In this document: positions 53,284 through 62,914 of the stretch, in pieces | Layout: every line of letters starts with the position of its first letter | Position numbering within the stretch: position 1 is the stretch's first letter | NCBI GenBank assembly: GCA_017482205.1 | Contig: JAFUNK010000022.1 | Span: 1-64,000 of the forward strand | Reading direction: 5' to 3' | Origin: Lachnospiraceae bacterium | Lineage (GTDB): Bacteria > Bacillota > Clostridia > Lachnospirales > Lachnospiraceae | DNA length: 64,000 nucleotides | Program-made: the position numbers and the translations under genes | The notes under the pieces: generated by a model | Told to the model about the DNA's origin: nothing | The model's database searches: none | Seen by the model: only the letters and a program-made list of their open reading frames with translations

Positions 53284-54618
53284 ATGTTATTGATTGCAAA
53301 TGCATATCTGATGAACCCGGCTGACGGGACAGAAAAGTATTGTGATATTTTAATAAAAGAGAACCGTATTGTGAAAATCGGGGAGCGTCTGTATGAAGGA
53401 TTGACAAACGGACAGGCTGATATGGCGGGTTTGTTATCTTGTAATGGCGAAGGTGGTTTGGAGGAAGAATTGCAGATAATAGATGCAACGGGACTGATTG
53501 CGGCCCCGGGGCTTGTGGATGTACATTCCCACTTCAGAGACCCCGGTTTTACCTACAAAGAAGATATCGAAACCGGTGCCAAGGCTGCAGCTAAGGGCGG
53601 TTACACCACTGTGGTGCTGATGGCAAATACCAAGCCGGCGGTGGATAACGAAGAGACTCTTTCCTATGTTTTGGAAAAAGGAAAAACCACCGGCATCCAT
53701 GTAGAAACCTGTGCAACCGTAACCATGGGCATGCAGGGAAAAGAAATGGTTCCCATGGAACTGCTTTTTGAAAAAGGCGCAGTAGGATTTACCGATGACG
53801 GTGTTCCTATTTTGGACGAAACACTGGTAAGAGAAGCCATGCTTATGGTGAAGAAATTAAATGTACCTATCAGTTTTCACGAAGAAAACCCGGCGTATAT
53901 TAAAAATAATGGTGTCAATGAGGGAAAAGCGTCGGCATATTATGGTATTGGCGGCGCCGACCGTCAGGCAGAGATTGATTTGGTAGGCAGGGATTTGGAA
54001 ATTGCTTTGGAAACCGGTGCCTGCATAGATGTGCAGCACATCAGTACCAAAGAAGCGGTTGAACTGGTACGGCAGGCAAAGAAGCGTGGAGGTGACATTC
54101 ATGCGGAAGCAACCCCCCATCATTTTACATTGACGGAGGATGCAGTGATTCAGTACGGTACATTAGCCAAAATGAATCCGCCCCTGAGAGAAGAGGCTGA
54201 CCGTATGGCGGTGATAGAAGGATTGAAAGATGGTACTATTGACTTGATTGCTACGGACCATGCTCCTCACAGCAAGGAAGAGAAAGACAAGCCTATTACA
54301 GAGGCACCCAGTGGTATTCTGGGACTGGAAACGGCACTGGGACTGAGTATTACCCAGCTTGTGGACGCAGGACATCTAACTATGATGGAGCTTCTTGAAA
54401 AGCTGACCTGTAATCCTGCAAACATGTATCATCTGGATGCAGGGTATCTTGCGGAGAATGGTCCTGCGGATATTGTGTTATTTGACGTGAATAAGCAATG
54501 GACAGTAAAAGAATATGCTTCCAAATCAAACAACTGTCCTTTCACCGGCTGGACCTTAAAGGGAGAAGTACAGTACACCATTTGTAGCGGTAAAGTTGTA
54601 TATGAAGCAAAGGGCTGA
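53284..54618 (+). CDS. pyrC: dihydroorotase
   Basis: 444 residues, type I dihydroorotase. DVHSHFRDPGFTYKEDIETG (metal HxH), GGYTTVVLMANTKP, ISFHEENP, DVQHIST, AEATPHHFTL and IATDHAPHSKEEK (metal Asp) are all present. It closes the dihydroorotate ring in pyrimidine synthesis. AAAGGAAG precedes the ATG at 53284. An insertion of ~20 residues near 40-60 (LYEGLTNGQADMAGLLSCNG) is longer than in most homologues. Confidence 0.95.
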   Translation: MLLIANAYLMNPADGTEKYCDILIKENRIVKIGERLYEGLTNGQADMAGLLSCNGEGGLEEELQIIDATGLIAAPGLVDVHSHFRDPGFTYKEDIETGAKAAAKGGYTTVVLMANTKPAVDNEETLSYVLEKGKTTGIHVETCATVTMGMQGKEMVPMELLFEKGAVGFTDDGVPILDETLVREAMLMVKKLNVPISFHEENPAYIKNNGVNEGKASAYYGIGGADRQAEIDLVGRDLEIALETGACIDVQHISTKEAVELVRQAKKRGGDIHAEATPHHFTLTEDAVIQYGTLAKMNPPLREEADRMAVIEGLKDGTIDLIATDHAPHSKEEKDKPITEAPSGILGLETALGLSITQLVDAGHLTMMELLEKLTCNPANMYHLDAGYLAENGPADIVLFDVNKQWTVKEYASKSNNCPFTGWTLKGEVQYTICSGKVVYEAKG

Positions 54619-54712
54619 TACACGGCTGACAGTGTGGGACCAACATAGACCAATAGAGAAGAAATTCGGTTGAAGTGTGAAAAGACCGGATAAACCAGAA
54701 AGGATAAAGAAC

Positions 54713-55486
54713 ATGCAGAAAAAGAAACTGACTGCGGTGATAACATCGCAAAAAGAAATTGCACCGGGAATATTTGATATGTGGATTGCCACAGAACTGG
54801 CGAAGGGAGCAGTGCCGGGACAGTTTATCTGTCTCTATCCCAAAGATAAGAGCACACTGCTTCCCAGACCTATCAGTATCTGTGAAGCAGATAAAGAAAA
54901 GGAACAGTTAAGAATTGTTTATCGTGTGGCAGGAAAAGGTACTGCGGAATTTTCTGCATACAAAGAAGGCGATACCGTAGAAGTACTGGGGACCTTGGGG
55001 AACGGTTTCCCTGTGGAAGAAGCCACCGGTAAAAAAGTGTTCTTAATGGGTGGGGGTATTGGTATTCCCCCCATGCTGGAACTGGCTAAGAATATGCAGG
55101 CAGACAAGCAGATTGTGGTAGGTTACCGTGATGACAAGACCTTCTTAAGAGAGGATTTGGAAAAGAACGGTACGGTATATATTGCAACCGAAGACGGTAG
55201 TGTAGGCACCAAGGGCAATGTAATGGACGCCATCCGCGAGAACGGATTACAGGCGGATATGATTTTTGCCTGCGGTCCCATGCCCATGCTTCGTGCAATC
55301 AAGAAGTATGCGGAGGAAGCAGGCATTCCTGCATACATCTCTTTGGAAGAGCATATGGCCTGTGGCGTAGGTGCATGCCTGGGCTGTGTGGTAAAGACCA
55401 AAGAAAAGGACCACCACTCCCACGTACACAATGCAAGAATTTGTACGGACGGACCGGTATTTGAAGCAAGGGAGGTAGACATCTAA
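54713..55486 (+). CDS. pyrK: dihydroorotate dehydrogenase B, electron transfer subunit
   Basis: 257 residues. The ferredoxin-reductase-like FAD domain has LLPRPISICE; the NAD domain has MGGGIGIPPMLELAK. The C-terminal Cys cluster CGVGACLGCVVKT with a later CTDGPVF binds a 2Fe-2S centre. It passes electrons from PyrD to NAD+. AGAAAGGA precedes the ATG at 54713. It overlaps pyrD by one base. Confidence 0.95.
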   Translation: MQKKKLTAVITSQKEIAPGIFDMWIATELAKGAVPGQFICLYPKDKSTLLPRPISICEADKEKEQLRIVYRVAGKGTAEFSAYKEGDTVEVLGTLGNGFPVEEATGKKVFLMGGGIGIPPMLELAKNMQADKQIVVGYRDDKTFLREDLEKNGTVYIATEDGSVGTKGNVMDAIRENGLQADMIFACGPMPMLRAIKKYAEEAGIPAYISLEEHMACGVGACLGCVVKTKEKDHHSHVHNARICTDGPVFEAREVDI

Positions 55487-56388
55487 TGAATACAAGTGTA
55501 ACAATTGCAGGCGTAACTTTTAAAAATCCCGTAATGACAGCTTCCGGTACTTTCGGTTCCGGTATGGAATACGGTGAGTTTGTAGATTTGAACCGTTTGG
55601 GTGCAGTAGTAACCAAAGGCGTGGCAAACGTACCTTGGCCCGGCAACCCCACACCCCGTGTGGCAGAAGTTTACGGTGGTATGTTAAACGCCATCGGTTT
55701 GCAGAATCCCGGTATTGATGTGTTTATTGAAAGAGACATTCCTTTCTTAAAGCAGTATGATACCAAGATTATTGTAAATGTATGTGGAAAAACAGTAGAA
55801 GATTATGTGGAGGTTGTGGAAAGACTGGCTGATACAGATGTGGACATGCTGGAAATCAATGTGTCCTGCCCTAACGTAAAAGAAGGAGCAATCGCCTTCG
55901 GTCAGAAAGCAGATGCACTTTTCGGTATTACTTCTGAAATCAAGAAGCATGCCAAGCAGCCTGTTATTATGAAATTAAGCCCCAATGTAACAGATATTAC
56001 CGAAATGGCAAAAGCGGCAGAGGCAGCTGGTGCAGACGCCTTATCATTAATCAATACCATTACCGGTATGAAGATTGATATCCACAAGCGCACCTTTGCT
56101 TTAGCAAATAAGACCGGTGGGATGTCCGGTCCTGCCATCAAACCTGTGGCAGTGAGAATGGTTTATCAGGTTGCCAATGCAGTACAGATTCCCATTATTG
56201 GTATGGGCGGTATCAGCAACGCCGAGGATGCTATCGAATTTATGTTAGCAGGTGCAACCGCCATCAGTGTGGGTGCCGCAAACTTTATCAATCCTTATGC
56301 AACTGAAGAAATTGTACAGGGGATTGAAGATTATATGCAGAAGTACAATGTAGCGGATATCAAGGATTTGATTGGTGCAGTGAAATAG
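55486..56388 (+). CDS. pyrD: dihydroorotate dehydrogenase B, catalytic subunit
   Basis: 300 residues, the size of the NAD-dependent type B enzyme. FMN-barrel blocks: NPVMTASGTFGSGMEY, NAIGLQNPG, EINVSCPNVKEG (catalytic Cys), VIMKLSPNVTDI, LINTITGMKID and IIGMGGISNAEDAIEF. GGAGG lies before the start at the pyrK stop. It ends the operon at a strong terminator. Confidence 0.96.
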   Translation: MNTSVTIAGVTFKNPVMTASGTFGSGMEYGEFVDLNRLGAVVTKGVANVPWPGNPTPRVAEVYGGMLNAIGLQNPGIDVFIERDIPFLKQYDTKIIVNVCGKTVEDYVEVVERLADTDVDMLEINVSCPNVKEGAIAFGQKADALFGITSEIKKHAKQPVIMKLSPNVTDITEMAKAAEAAGADALSLINTITGMKIDIHKRTFALANKTGGMSGPAIKPVAVRMVYQVANAVQIPIIGMGGISNAEDAIEFMLAGATAISVGAANFINPYATEEIVQGIEDYMQKYNVADIKDLIGAVK

Positions 56389-56396
56389 AAACGTCA

Positions 56397-56424
56397 GAAA
56401 GGGTTGTTGGGAAGCAACCCTTTT
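56397..56424 (+). terminator. terminator of the pyr operon
   Basis: AAAGGGTTG and CAACCCTTT form a 9-bp stem followed by TTTAT. Confidence 0.75.
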
Positions 56425-56458
56425 ATATCAGATTATGGATGATTTTAATGAGGTGTTT

Positions 56459-56914
56459 ATGAGTGTATTCATGGAAAAATATGAAAGCTTTCTTATGGAA
56501 TTTGCTAAAGGAAAAACGATGGTGCTTTCCTCATCTGAAAATAATAAAGTAACATCCAGAATGATGAGTATTGTACATAATAACGGATTATTTTATTTTC
56601 AAACAGACAAGACTTTTAGAAAATATCATCAATTGATTAGTAATCCACAAATTGCATTATGTGCTGATAACATTCAAATAGAAGGTGTTTGCAAGGAAAT
56701 AGGTCATCCAATGGACAATGCTGCATTTGGCAGTATATATAAAGAATGCTTTTGTGGTTCGTTCAATAGATACTCATCATTGAAAAATGAAAGATTATTT
56801 GTTGTTGAACCGACGTATGTGGAGCGTTGGATATACATCGACGGCGTTCCGTTTATGGAAACTTTTGATGTGGAAAAGCAAGAATATAAATTAACTAAGT
56901 ACGAAGGTGTGTAA
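56459..56914 (+). CDS. pyridoxamine 5'-phosphate oxidase-like flavin protein
   Basis: 152 residues with a split-barrel flavin-binding fold: VLSSSENNKVTSRMMSIVHN, LFYFQTDKTFRKYHQLISNP, ALCADNIQIEGVCKEIG. The start at 56459 (MSVFMEKYESF) has GAGGTG 4 nt before it; an ATG at 56435 lies close to the terminator with no ribosome site. It is AT-rich and monocistronic. The substrate is unknown; true PdxH activity is unlikely at this length. Confidence 0.75.
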   Translation: MSVFMEKYESFLMEFAKGKTMVLSSSENNKVTSRMMSIVHNNGLFYFQTDKTFRKYHQLISNPQIALCADNIQIEGVCKEIGHPMDNAAFGSIYKECFCGSFNRYSSLKNERLFVVEPTYVERWIYIDGVPFMETFDVEKQEYKLTKYEGV

Positions 56915-57046
56915 CTTACAATTGAGCGAGCTCTTTTGCGAGCGATGACAATTGAATGTAATTCAATTGCATGGACTAAAATCAGTTTTATAAGTTAAAA
57001 TTTTTTATATGACCAAAAGGACAAAAAAGAAAGGCAGGAAAATACT

Positions 57047-57277
57047 ATGGGTTTAAATCCAATGCAGTTACTGGGATTAAAAAACGACCTGGAAAAGTTT
57101 AAAAACAATCATCCCAGATTTATACAGTTCATTCAGGCGATTGCACAGGATGGATTGAAGGAAGGCACTATTTTGGAGTGCAAGGTAATTACGCCGGAAG
57201 GCAGGGAAATGCAGACCAATATTAAAGTGACGCAGGAAGATTTGGAATTGTTTCAGAAACTGAAATCCATGCAGTAG
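57047..57277 (+). CDS. small conserved-looking protein, function unknown
   Basis: 76 residues. AAAGGCAGG precedes the ATG. It is mostly helical at the N-terminus (PMQLLGLKNDLEKFKNNHPR) with a short beta segment (GTILECKVITPEGREMQTNI). There is no signal or membrane segment. No family was recognised. Confidence 0.7.
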   Translation: MGLNPMQLLGLKNDLEKFKNNHPRFIQFIQAIAQDGLKEGTILECKVITPEGREMQTNIKVTQEDLELFQKLKSMQ

Positions 57278-57307
57278 GAATTTTACAAAAAAAGAAATAA
57301 AATATAG

Positions 57308-57559
57308 TTGAAAATATGATGAAATAATGATACAATTATTTCAAAGCAATAGATTTCTATAAAAGGTGTTTACAGGCATAGACTCATGGTACTGAACAAT
57401 ATGTAACGAGGCTATTTTGCGGACAACTTACTGGCAGCAGGGCTGCATCTTTTGAACAATCTGTTCTTACATTCTTGAAATCCTGCTTTTAAATCCAAAA
57501 CATTTTTAAGCAGGAAAATACAGGTGTCGTACTTTTCCTGCATTCAAAGGAGGAATACT
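57308..57559 (+). promoter_or_regulatory. promoter and structured leader of the Rpn gene
   Basis: TTGAAA (57308-57313), a 17-nt spacer and TACAAT (57331-57336) form the promoter. A hairpin, GCAGGAAAA (57510-57518) with TTTTCCTGC (57533-57541), ends just before the AAAGGAGG ribosome site. Most of this ~250-nt leader is conserved upstream of the degraded copy at 32362. Confidence 0.65.
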
Positions 57560-58405
57560 ATGACACAAAATGTAAAAACGATACTGGACGGACTCAATTT
57601 GTCAGACCGGTTTCTGTTTGATGAAACCATGGAAGAACCTGAGGTCTATTCCGCTGCAGTCAGCATTCTGTTGGAACAGGATATTGAACTTTTGAGTAGA
57701 GTGGAAACCGAGAAAGAGTTACGAATATCATCTGAACTTCGTTCCATCAGGTTGGACGTAGTGGGTATGGATACGGATAAAAAAGTATACTATACGGAAA
57801 TGCAGAAAAGAGATACGAAAAATTTAAAGAAACGTAGTCGCTACTATCAGGGGCAGATGGATGTATCTTTATTGGAACCTGGGTGTACGGATTTTTGCAA
57901 GCTACCGGATACTTGTTTTATATTGGTGGCACCGTTCGATATTTTTGGAAGGGGAAAATATCGTTATACTTTTGAAGGGCAATGTAGAGAATGTTCTGAT
58001 TTAAAAATTGAGGATGGAGCACTGCGGATATTCATCAACACCCATGGAACTAACAAGGAAGAATTCTCTAAAGAATTTCTGGATTTTATGGAATATATCA
58101 ATGCTACAACAGACGAGGTGGCAGACAGGACAGAGAGTGATAAAATAAAACTGATACATAGAAATGTACAGAAAGTGAAAGCATCGGAAAAGATGGGAGT
58201 GAAGGTTATGCAGAAGTGGGAAGAACTGGCATACGAAAGGGAAGACGGGCGAATAGAAGGACGAGCAGATGGTGCAAAAGCACTGGTAGAGATAGGACAG
58301 GAGCTTGGTTGGCCTAAAGAAGAAATAAAACGCAGATTACTTCAGAAACTGGCAGTTTCTGAAGAGAACGCTGAAATTTATTTAGAAGAGTTTTATGTGG
58401 AGTAG
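57560..58405 (+). CDS. Rpn family PD-(D/E)XK nuclease (putative transposase-related)
   Basis: 281 residues, intact. The catalytic core is SIRLDVVGMDTDKKVYYTEM (~66-85) with a following Gln and Lys (QKRD), the RxD-ExQ arrangement of this family. The C-terminal half is helical and charged and ends in a conserved tail (WPKEEIKRRLLQKL). Family members promote RecA-independent recombination through DNA cleavage. AAAGGAGG precedes the ATG. A broken paralogue with the same leader is at 31639-32362. Confidence 0.88.
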   Translation: MTQNVKTILDGLNLSDRFLFDETMEEPEVYSAAVSILLEQDIELLSRVETEKELRISSELRSIRLDVVGMDTDKKVYYTEMQKRDTKNLKKRSRYYQGQMDVSLLEPGCTDFCKLPDTCFILVAPFDIFGRGKYRYTFEGQCRECSDLKIEDGALRIFINTHGTNKEEFSKEFLDFMEYINATTDEVADRTESDKIKLIHRNVQKVKASEKMGVKVMQKWEELAYEREDGRIEGRADGAKALVEIGQELGWPKEEIKRRLLQKLAVSEENAEIYLEEFYVE

Positions 58406-58432
58406 TAATATTGATAACAGGATATAACAGAA

Positions 58433-58469
58433 AAGCCTTTTGCCTAAATTGTGGCAAAAGGCTTATTTT
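58433..58469 (+). terminator. terminator of the Rpn gene
   Basis: AAGCCTTTTGCC (58433-58444) pairs with GGCAAAAGGCTT (58453-58464), then ATTTT. Confidence 0.8.
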
Positions 58470-58510
58470 GTGTGTTTGAAAATTAAGAAGTACAAGAACA
58501 TTATCTTTTA

Positions 58511-59806
58511 TTACTTCACAACCCCTAACGCCAGAATACTAAAACATTTCTCTGTACTGTCTTCCGCCATACGTATTTCTACAATGTGGGTGGTGCTTTC
58601 TTTTTCCCGTAAAATACACTCAATGGCAGGATTGTTCCAGCCGTCGGAGGAATTGGCGTACAGGCTGGTGACATATTCGCCGTCTATGTAGACTTCGGCA
58701 GTGCCGTAAGCAGCATTGGCGGTATCCTTGTAGACAAGGTAAAGAGCTTCACCGGTATATGTAAAGGTAAAAGCGGTGTTGGAAGTATCTTCGCCGGTGT
58801 ATTTCCAACCGTTATTAAAGGAAGGCAGGTCGCCGGTTTCGGTAAAGGAGCCTAAGGAGTCTATGGTGATAGCATCCGTATTCATTGTGCGGTCAATCAT
58901 CATTAGGGAGGTGTGGTCAAAGCCCTTGATAAAGTGTGGTTCCAATACGTATTCCGAATCTGTTTCGGCGGCATCTGCCGCTTTCAGATAATCAATAATA
59001 AAAGAAGCATACATGGCATGCCCCCACTCATTGGGGTGGGATTCGTCGTTGGACCAGTCATCCCATGAAATGTCGCCGCTCTCAATATAATCCCAGATAG
59101 CATTTTTGACACTGATACGGGTTAAATCATACTGGAAGCCCACCAGATTCATATTGTCCTGGCAGGTGTAGCCGCTTTCGATAACGGACATTAAAAGAAT
59201 CACAGCAGGATTATTCTCCTGACTTAAAGCTTTGTATACCAGGCTTTCGTAGCCGGTGTTGTCGATGGTGGAAGAACCGTCATTTACTGCAAATTCAATA
59301 AAAATCAGGTCCGGCTCGTAAGCAAAGAGGTCACGGTCGGAACGAAGCAGTCCCAGAGAAGAAGGTGTGCCGCTTAAACCTGCATTGACATAGTGAATAT
59401 TGTCACCGGTTCCGTAATTTTCAGAGAAAAAGTCGTAGACCAGCTTGGCATAAATTTCACTGGTACCGGCATTGTAGCCTTCCGTAATGGATCCACCGAT
59501 AAAACCCAGTGTCACATCTTCTCCTGCACGGGCTCTTTCGATAACATTCTTTAGGCGATAGTTATTTCCTGCCGCCAGCAGGGAATTGGCAATCATGGTT
59601 TCTTCCATGGTAAGGGCGCCTAAGTTACCAGCAGAAGCGTCGGTCAAAACATCAGCATTGTTGCTTGTTCCCGAATCGTCAGTATCTTCGCCGGACTGAG
59701 AATTACCCGTTTGAGTAGTGGAATCGGTATCATTAGTTGTATTCTTGCCGCAGGCGCTTAAAATGCATATGATACAAAGCATAAAAGTCAATAATTTTCT
59801 TTTCAT
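58511..59806 (-). CDS. SGNH/GDSL hydrolase lipoprotein
   Basis: 431 residues. Signal LTFMLCIICILSACG with lipobox, then a Ser/Thr/Asp-rich linker to ~50. The SGNH domain has VTLGFIGGSITEGYNAG (nucleophile Ser), NAGLSGTPSSLG (Gly block), EFAVNDG (Asn block) and DESHPNEWGH (Asp/His). A C-terminal beta domain (~310-431) may bind carbohydrate. It is probably a surface esterase acting on polysaccharide esters. It is divergent from the sipL-type gene. Confidence 0.88.
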   Translation of the reverse strand: MKRKLLTFMLCIICILSACGKNTTNDTDSTTQTGNSQSGEDTDDSGTSNNADVLTDASAGNLGALTMEETMIANSLLAAGNNYRLKNVIERARAGEDVTLGFIGGSITEGYNAGTSEIYAKLVYDFFSENYGTGDNIHYVNAGLSGTPSSLGLLRSDRDLFAYEPDLIFIEFAVNDGSSTIDNTGYESLVYKALSQENNPAVILLMSVIESGYTCQDNMNLVGFQYDLTRISVKNAIWDYIESGDISWDDWSNDESHPNEWGHAMYASFIIDYLKAADAAETDSEYVLEPHFIKGFDHTSLMMIDRTMNTDAITIDSLGSFTETGDLPSFNNGWKYTGEDTSNTAFTFTYTGEALYLVYKDTANAAYGTAEVYIDGEYVTSLYANSSDGWNNPAIECILREKESTTHIVEIRMAEDSTEKCFSILALGVVK

Positions 59807-59943
59807 GTGAAATCCTTTCAGAAAAACATAGTTTAACTAATACGGTGGAGGCAATATAGCAAAACAATTTTTCACCCCAAAAGTGAGCCTATCATTATCA
59901 ATGTAAATATTTTATCATAGAGCCGGAAGTATAAGCAAGCAGA

Positions 59944-59971
59944 CATATTTTACATAAGCACTTCATATAGT
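59944..59971 (+). promoter_or_regulatory. SigE-like promoter of the sipL-type gene
   Basis: CATATT (59944-59949), a 14-nt spacer, then CATATAGT (59964-59971). This fits the mother-cell SigE pattern known from Bacillus ([GT/AC]ATATT, N14, CATACAnT) with one mismatch. Confidence 0.5.
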
Positions 59972-60003
59972 AATTATAAGCAACATATATGGAGGTAGCA
60001 GAA

Positions 60004-61569
60004 GTGGAGCTGATTAAGAAAAATATACATATGGACCGCGTCAGGTGCAAGAGTGCCGGTCAGGTAACACTGGAGGAGGACATCAATATCCCTGACAGTA
60101 AGCCGGATGTGGCTGCCCTGATTTATGAAAAGGGAAAGGTACAAATAGAAGAAGTCAAACCCACAGAAGATCATGTAAATATTCGTGGAAGACTTCTTTT
60201 TTCTGTTTTATATCAGACAAGGGAAGAAGGCCAGAAATTAGTTTGTGTGGAAGGAAAAATACCTTTTGAGGAGCAGCTTTATATGGAGGGCGTAAGAGGA
60301 AGTGATGCGGTGGATGTAAAGGCCGTATTGGAGGATTTAACCGTAGGCATTATCAATTCCAGAAAGCTTTCCGTGCAGGCGTTGTTTTCTCTGAAAGCAA
60401 AAGTGGAAGAACTTTATGATGAAGAAGCCCCCGTGGATATTTATTTCGATGAAGAGGGAACTCCTTTACAGTACCGCAAAGTGAAGATGGATTTGGCACA
60501 GGTAGCTATCCGGAAAAATGATATTTTCAGGCTGAAGGAGGAAATTTCCCTGCCTCAGAACTATCCCAATATTTTTCACATTATATGGGATAGCGTAACA
60601 TTGGAGGAAGTGGAATTTAAATTGATGCCGGAAAATATTTCCGTACAGGGTGATGCAAGAGTCTTTGTGCTCTATGAGGGCGAGGGTGAGGATATGCCAA
60701 TCCGCACCTTTGAAACGGTAGTGCCGTTTAGCGGAACCATAGAATGTCACGGTTGTATGGAAAATATGCTTCCGGACATCAGTTATGAAATCGGACACAA
60801 GGAGTTGGAGGTCAGACCCGATTTTGACGGAGAGCAGAGAATGCTTGGGCTGGACTTAGTAATGGACATTGCGGTGAAACTCTATGAAGAGGATACCGTA
60901 GAGATGGTTTCAGATGTTTACGGTGTAACCAAAGAAGTGGAGAGTGTGGAAAAGCCGGTAGAACTGAAAAAACTGCTTATGCGTATCGGTGGCAAGAGTA
61001 AGGTAACCGACAGGTTGAAAATAAATAATGCCGATGCAAGACTGTTACAGCTTATTCACAGTGAAGGAGAAGTACAGATTGATAACAAGCAAATTACAGA
61101 AGACGGTATTTTGCTGGAAGGAACTTTGACACTGCAGATTATGTATATTACCGGGGATGATGCAGCACCTTACAATTGTATGCAAGGCATCATTCCGTTC
61201 AGCTATACTTTGGAAGTCCCTGGTATTGCAGTGACGGACAGCTTTCTGGTGCACGCCACCGTAGGGCAGTTGCAGGTGGTGATGATAGACAGTGAAGAAC
61301 TGGATGTAAAGGCAATTCTGGATTTTCAGGCTATCGTATTCCGCCATATGCCGCAAATGCTGATTTCCGATATTAAAGTGTCTGAACTTGACAGAAATAA
61401 AGTGGAAGATTTACCGGGAATGGTGGTGTATGTGGTGCAGCCGGAGGATAATCTGTGGAATATAGGCAAGCGTTACTATGTGCCGGTAGACCGAATCAAA
61501 GAAGTCAATGAGCTGGCTTCCGATGAGGTGAAACCGGGAGATAAATTGTTGATTGTAAAAGGGGCATAG
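60004..61569 (+). CDS. sipL: DUF3794 (SPOCS) and LysM protein, SipL-like
   Basis: 521 residues. Repeated DUF3794-type domains (e.g. ~15-150, VRCKSAGQVTLEEDINIPDS, and again from ~170 and ~325) are followed by a C-terminal LysM motif (VVYVVQPEDNLWNIGKRYYV). This is the layout of SipL, which binds SpoIVA and anchors the spore coat in Clostridioides difficile. The GTG at 60004 is chosen because GGAGG lies 8 nt upstream; the ATG at 59989 overlaps that site. A SigE-like promoter precedes it. Confidence 0.85.
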   Translation: MELIKKNIHMDRVRCKSAGQVTLEEDINIPDSKPDVAALIYEKGKVQIEEVKPTEDHVNIRGRLLFSVLYQTREEGQKLVCVEGKIPFEEQLYMEGVRGSDAVDVKAVLEDLTVGIINSRKLSVQALFSLKAKVEELYDEEAPVDIYFDEEGTPLQYRKVKMDLAQVAIRKNDIFRLKEEISLPQNYPNIFHIIWDSVTLEEVEFKLMPENISVQGDARVFVLYEGEGEDMPIRTFETVVPFSGTIECHGCMENMLPDISYEIGHKELEVRPDFDGEQRMLGLDLVMDIAVKLYEEDTVEMVSDVYGVTKEVESVEKPVELKKLLMRIGGKSKVTDRLKINNADARLLQLIHSEGEVQIDNKQITEDGILLEGTLTLQIMYITGDDAAPYNCMQGIIPFSYTLEVPGIAVTDSFLVHATVGQLQVVMIDSEELDVKAILDFQAIVFRHMPQMLISDIKVSELDRNKVEDLPGMVVYVVQPEDNLWNIGKRYYVPVDRIKEVNELASDEVKPGDKLLIVKGA

Positions 61570-61573
61570 TATA

Positions 61574-61603
61574 AAAAAGAGTCCGTGTGTGCGGACTCTT
61601 TTT
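61574..61603. terminator. bidirectional terminator
   Basis: AAAAAGAGTCCG (61574-61585) pairs with CGGACTCTTTTT (61592-61603). It serves the sipL-type gene and the convergent dehydrogenase. Confidence 0.85.
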
Positions 61604-61606
61604 ACG

Positions 61607-62764
61607 TTACAGGCAGGCTTTTAAAATACTTACTACATCTTCTTTGGTAAGCGGTACATAAGCGTTTGCCAGACCACCGAAGCGGACCGCTTTTTCAGCC
61701 ATGATTTCAAATTTGGAGTCGTCGATACCAAGCTCAGTCAGAGTCATGGGGATACCGCATTCTGTAAAGAATTCTTCGGTAGCATCAATTGCCATATTAG
61801 CACATTTATAGGCATCCGGCTCGGTGATATTCCAGACATTTCTGCCATATTCACAAAACTTTCCTACGGTCTCATCATTTAAAATATAACGGAACCATCT
61901 GGGAGTCACAATAGCGAGACCTACACCGTGGGTAATATCGTAATAAGCACTCAGTTCATGCTCAATGGGATGACAGGTCCATGCACCGCCTTTACCGCTA
62001 CAGGGCAGACCGTTTAAAGCTAAGGTGCTTGCCCACATCAGGTTGGCACGGGCTTCGTAATTGTCAGGCTCGTCCAGAGCAATAGGACAGTAATTGATAC
62101 AGGTTTGTAACAGACCCTCTGCAATGCGGTCAGTTAAAAAAGCACGTTTTTCATTCTGGAAATACTGTTCGAATACATGGGACATAATATCTGCGGTTCC
62201 TGCGGCAGTCTGCTTTGCAGGAAGAGTAAATAAATATGTGGGATCACAAATGGAAGCCTTGGGAATAAAATCGTGGGAAGCAGTTCCCAGTTTTTCGTTG
62301 GTTTCCATGTTGCTGATAACAGCATTTTTATTCATCTCAGAACCGGTAGCAGCCAAAGTCAATACAGTCACAATAGGAAGCACTTTGCCGATTTTTTCGG
62401 GATTCGTAACCAAATCCCAAGGGTCGCTGTCATATGCAGCACCGCCTGCAATTACCTTGGATGCATCGATTGTACTGCCACCGCCAACTGCGAGGACTAC
62501 ATCAATGTCATGTGTTTTACAGAGTTTGACACCCTCCCTTACAGAAGTGATTTTGGGGTTGGGCTCCACACCGGACAGTTCGTACACTGTAAAATCTGCA
62601 AGCAGCTCCATTATTTTATCGAAAAGACCGTTTTTTTTGATACTGCCGCCGCCATAAACCATCAGTACTTTCTTGCCATATGGAGCTAAGAGCTTAGGCA
62701 AAGTATTGATTTGGTCTTTGCCAAAACGGATATCTGTATAAGCGTGAAATCTGAAATTGTTCAT
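61607..62764 (-). CDS. iron-containing alcohol dehydrogenase (butanol dehydrogenase-like)
   Basis: 385 residues of the group III alcohol dehydrogenases. VLAVGGGSTIDASKVIA is the NAD(P) site. Metal ligands lie in ADIMSHVFEQYF, HPIEHELSAYYDITHGVGLAI, including the paired His. Closest in style to BdhA/YugJ-type enzymes that reduce aldehydes at the end of fermentation. GGGAGG precedes the ATG. It is divergent from the next gene. Confidence 0.9.
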   Translation of the reverse strand: MNNFRFHAYTDIRFGKDQINTLPKLLAPYGKKVLMVYGGGSIKKNGLFDKIMELLADFTVYELSGVEPNPKITSVREGVKLCKTHDIDVVLAVGGGSTIDASKVIAGGAAYDSDPWDLVTNPEKIGKVLPIVTVLTLAATGSEMNKNAVISNMETNEKLGTASHDFIPKASICDPTYLFTLPAKQTAAGTADIMSHVFEQYFQNEKRAFLTDRIAEGLLQTCINYCPIALDEPDNYEARANLMWASTLALNGLPCSGKGGAWTCHPIEHELSAYYDITHGVGLAIVTPRWFRYILNDETVGKFCEYGRNVWNITEPDAYKCANMAIDATEEFFTECGIPMTLTELGIDDSKFEIMAEKAVRFGGLANAYVPLTKEDVVSILKACL

Positions 62765-62914
62765 ACGAAACCTCCCATATACAATGATAAATATAATGAT
62801 AAGTTTATCATAGCATATGCAGGGGATTTTACCAAGGGTTGAGTGCAGGTTTTGGCTGTGATAAAATGGAAAGAGACAGAAGAAATCGTAGTTTGGCAGA
62901 TGGTGGAGAGAAAT

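Noticed and set aside
61574..61603. A third copy of the interspersed repeat, because of the AGAGTCCG/CGGACTCT stem
   Set aside because: Only the stem resembles the terminal hairpin of copy 2; the palindrome and the GC-rich block are absent, and it is a plain bidirectional terminator.
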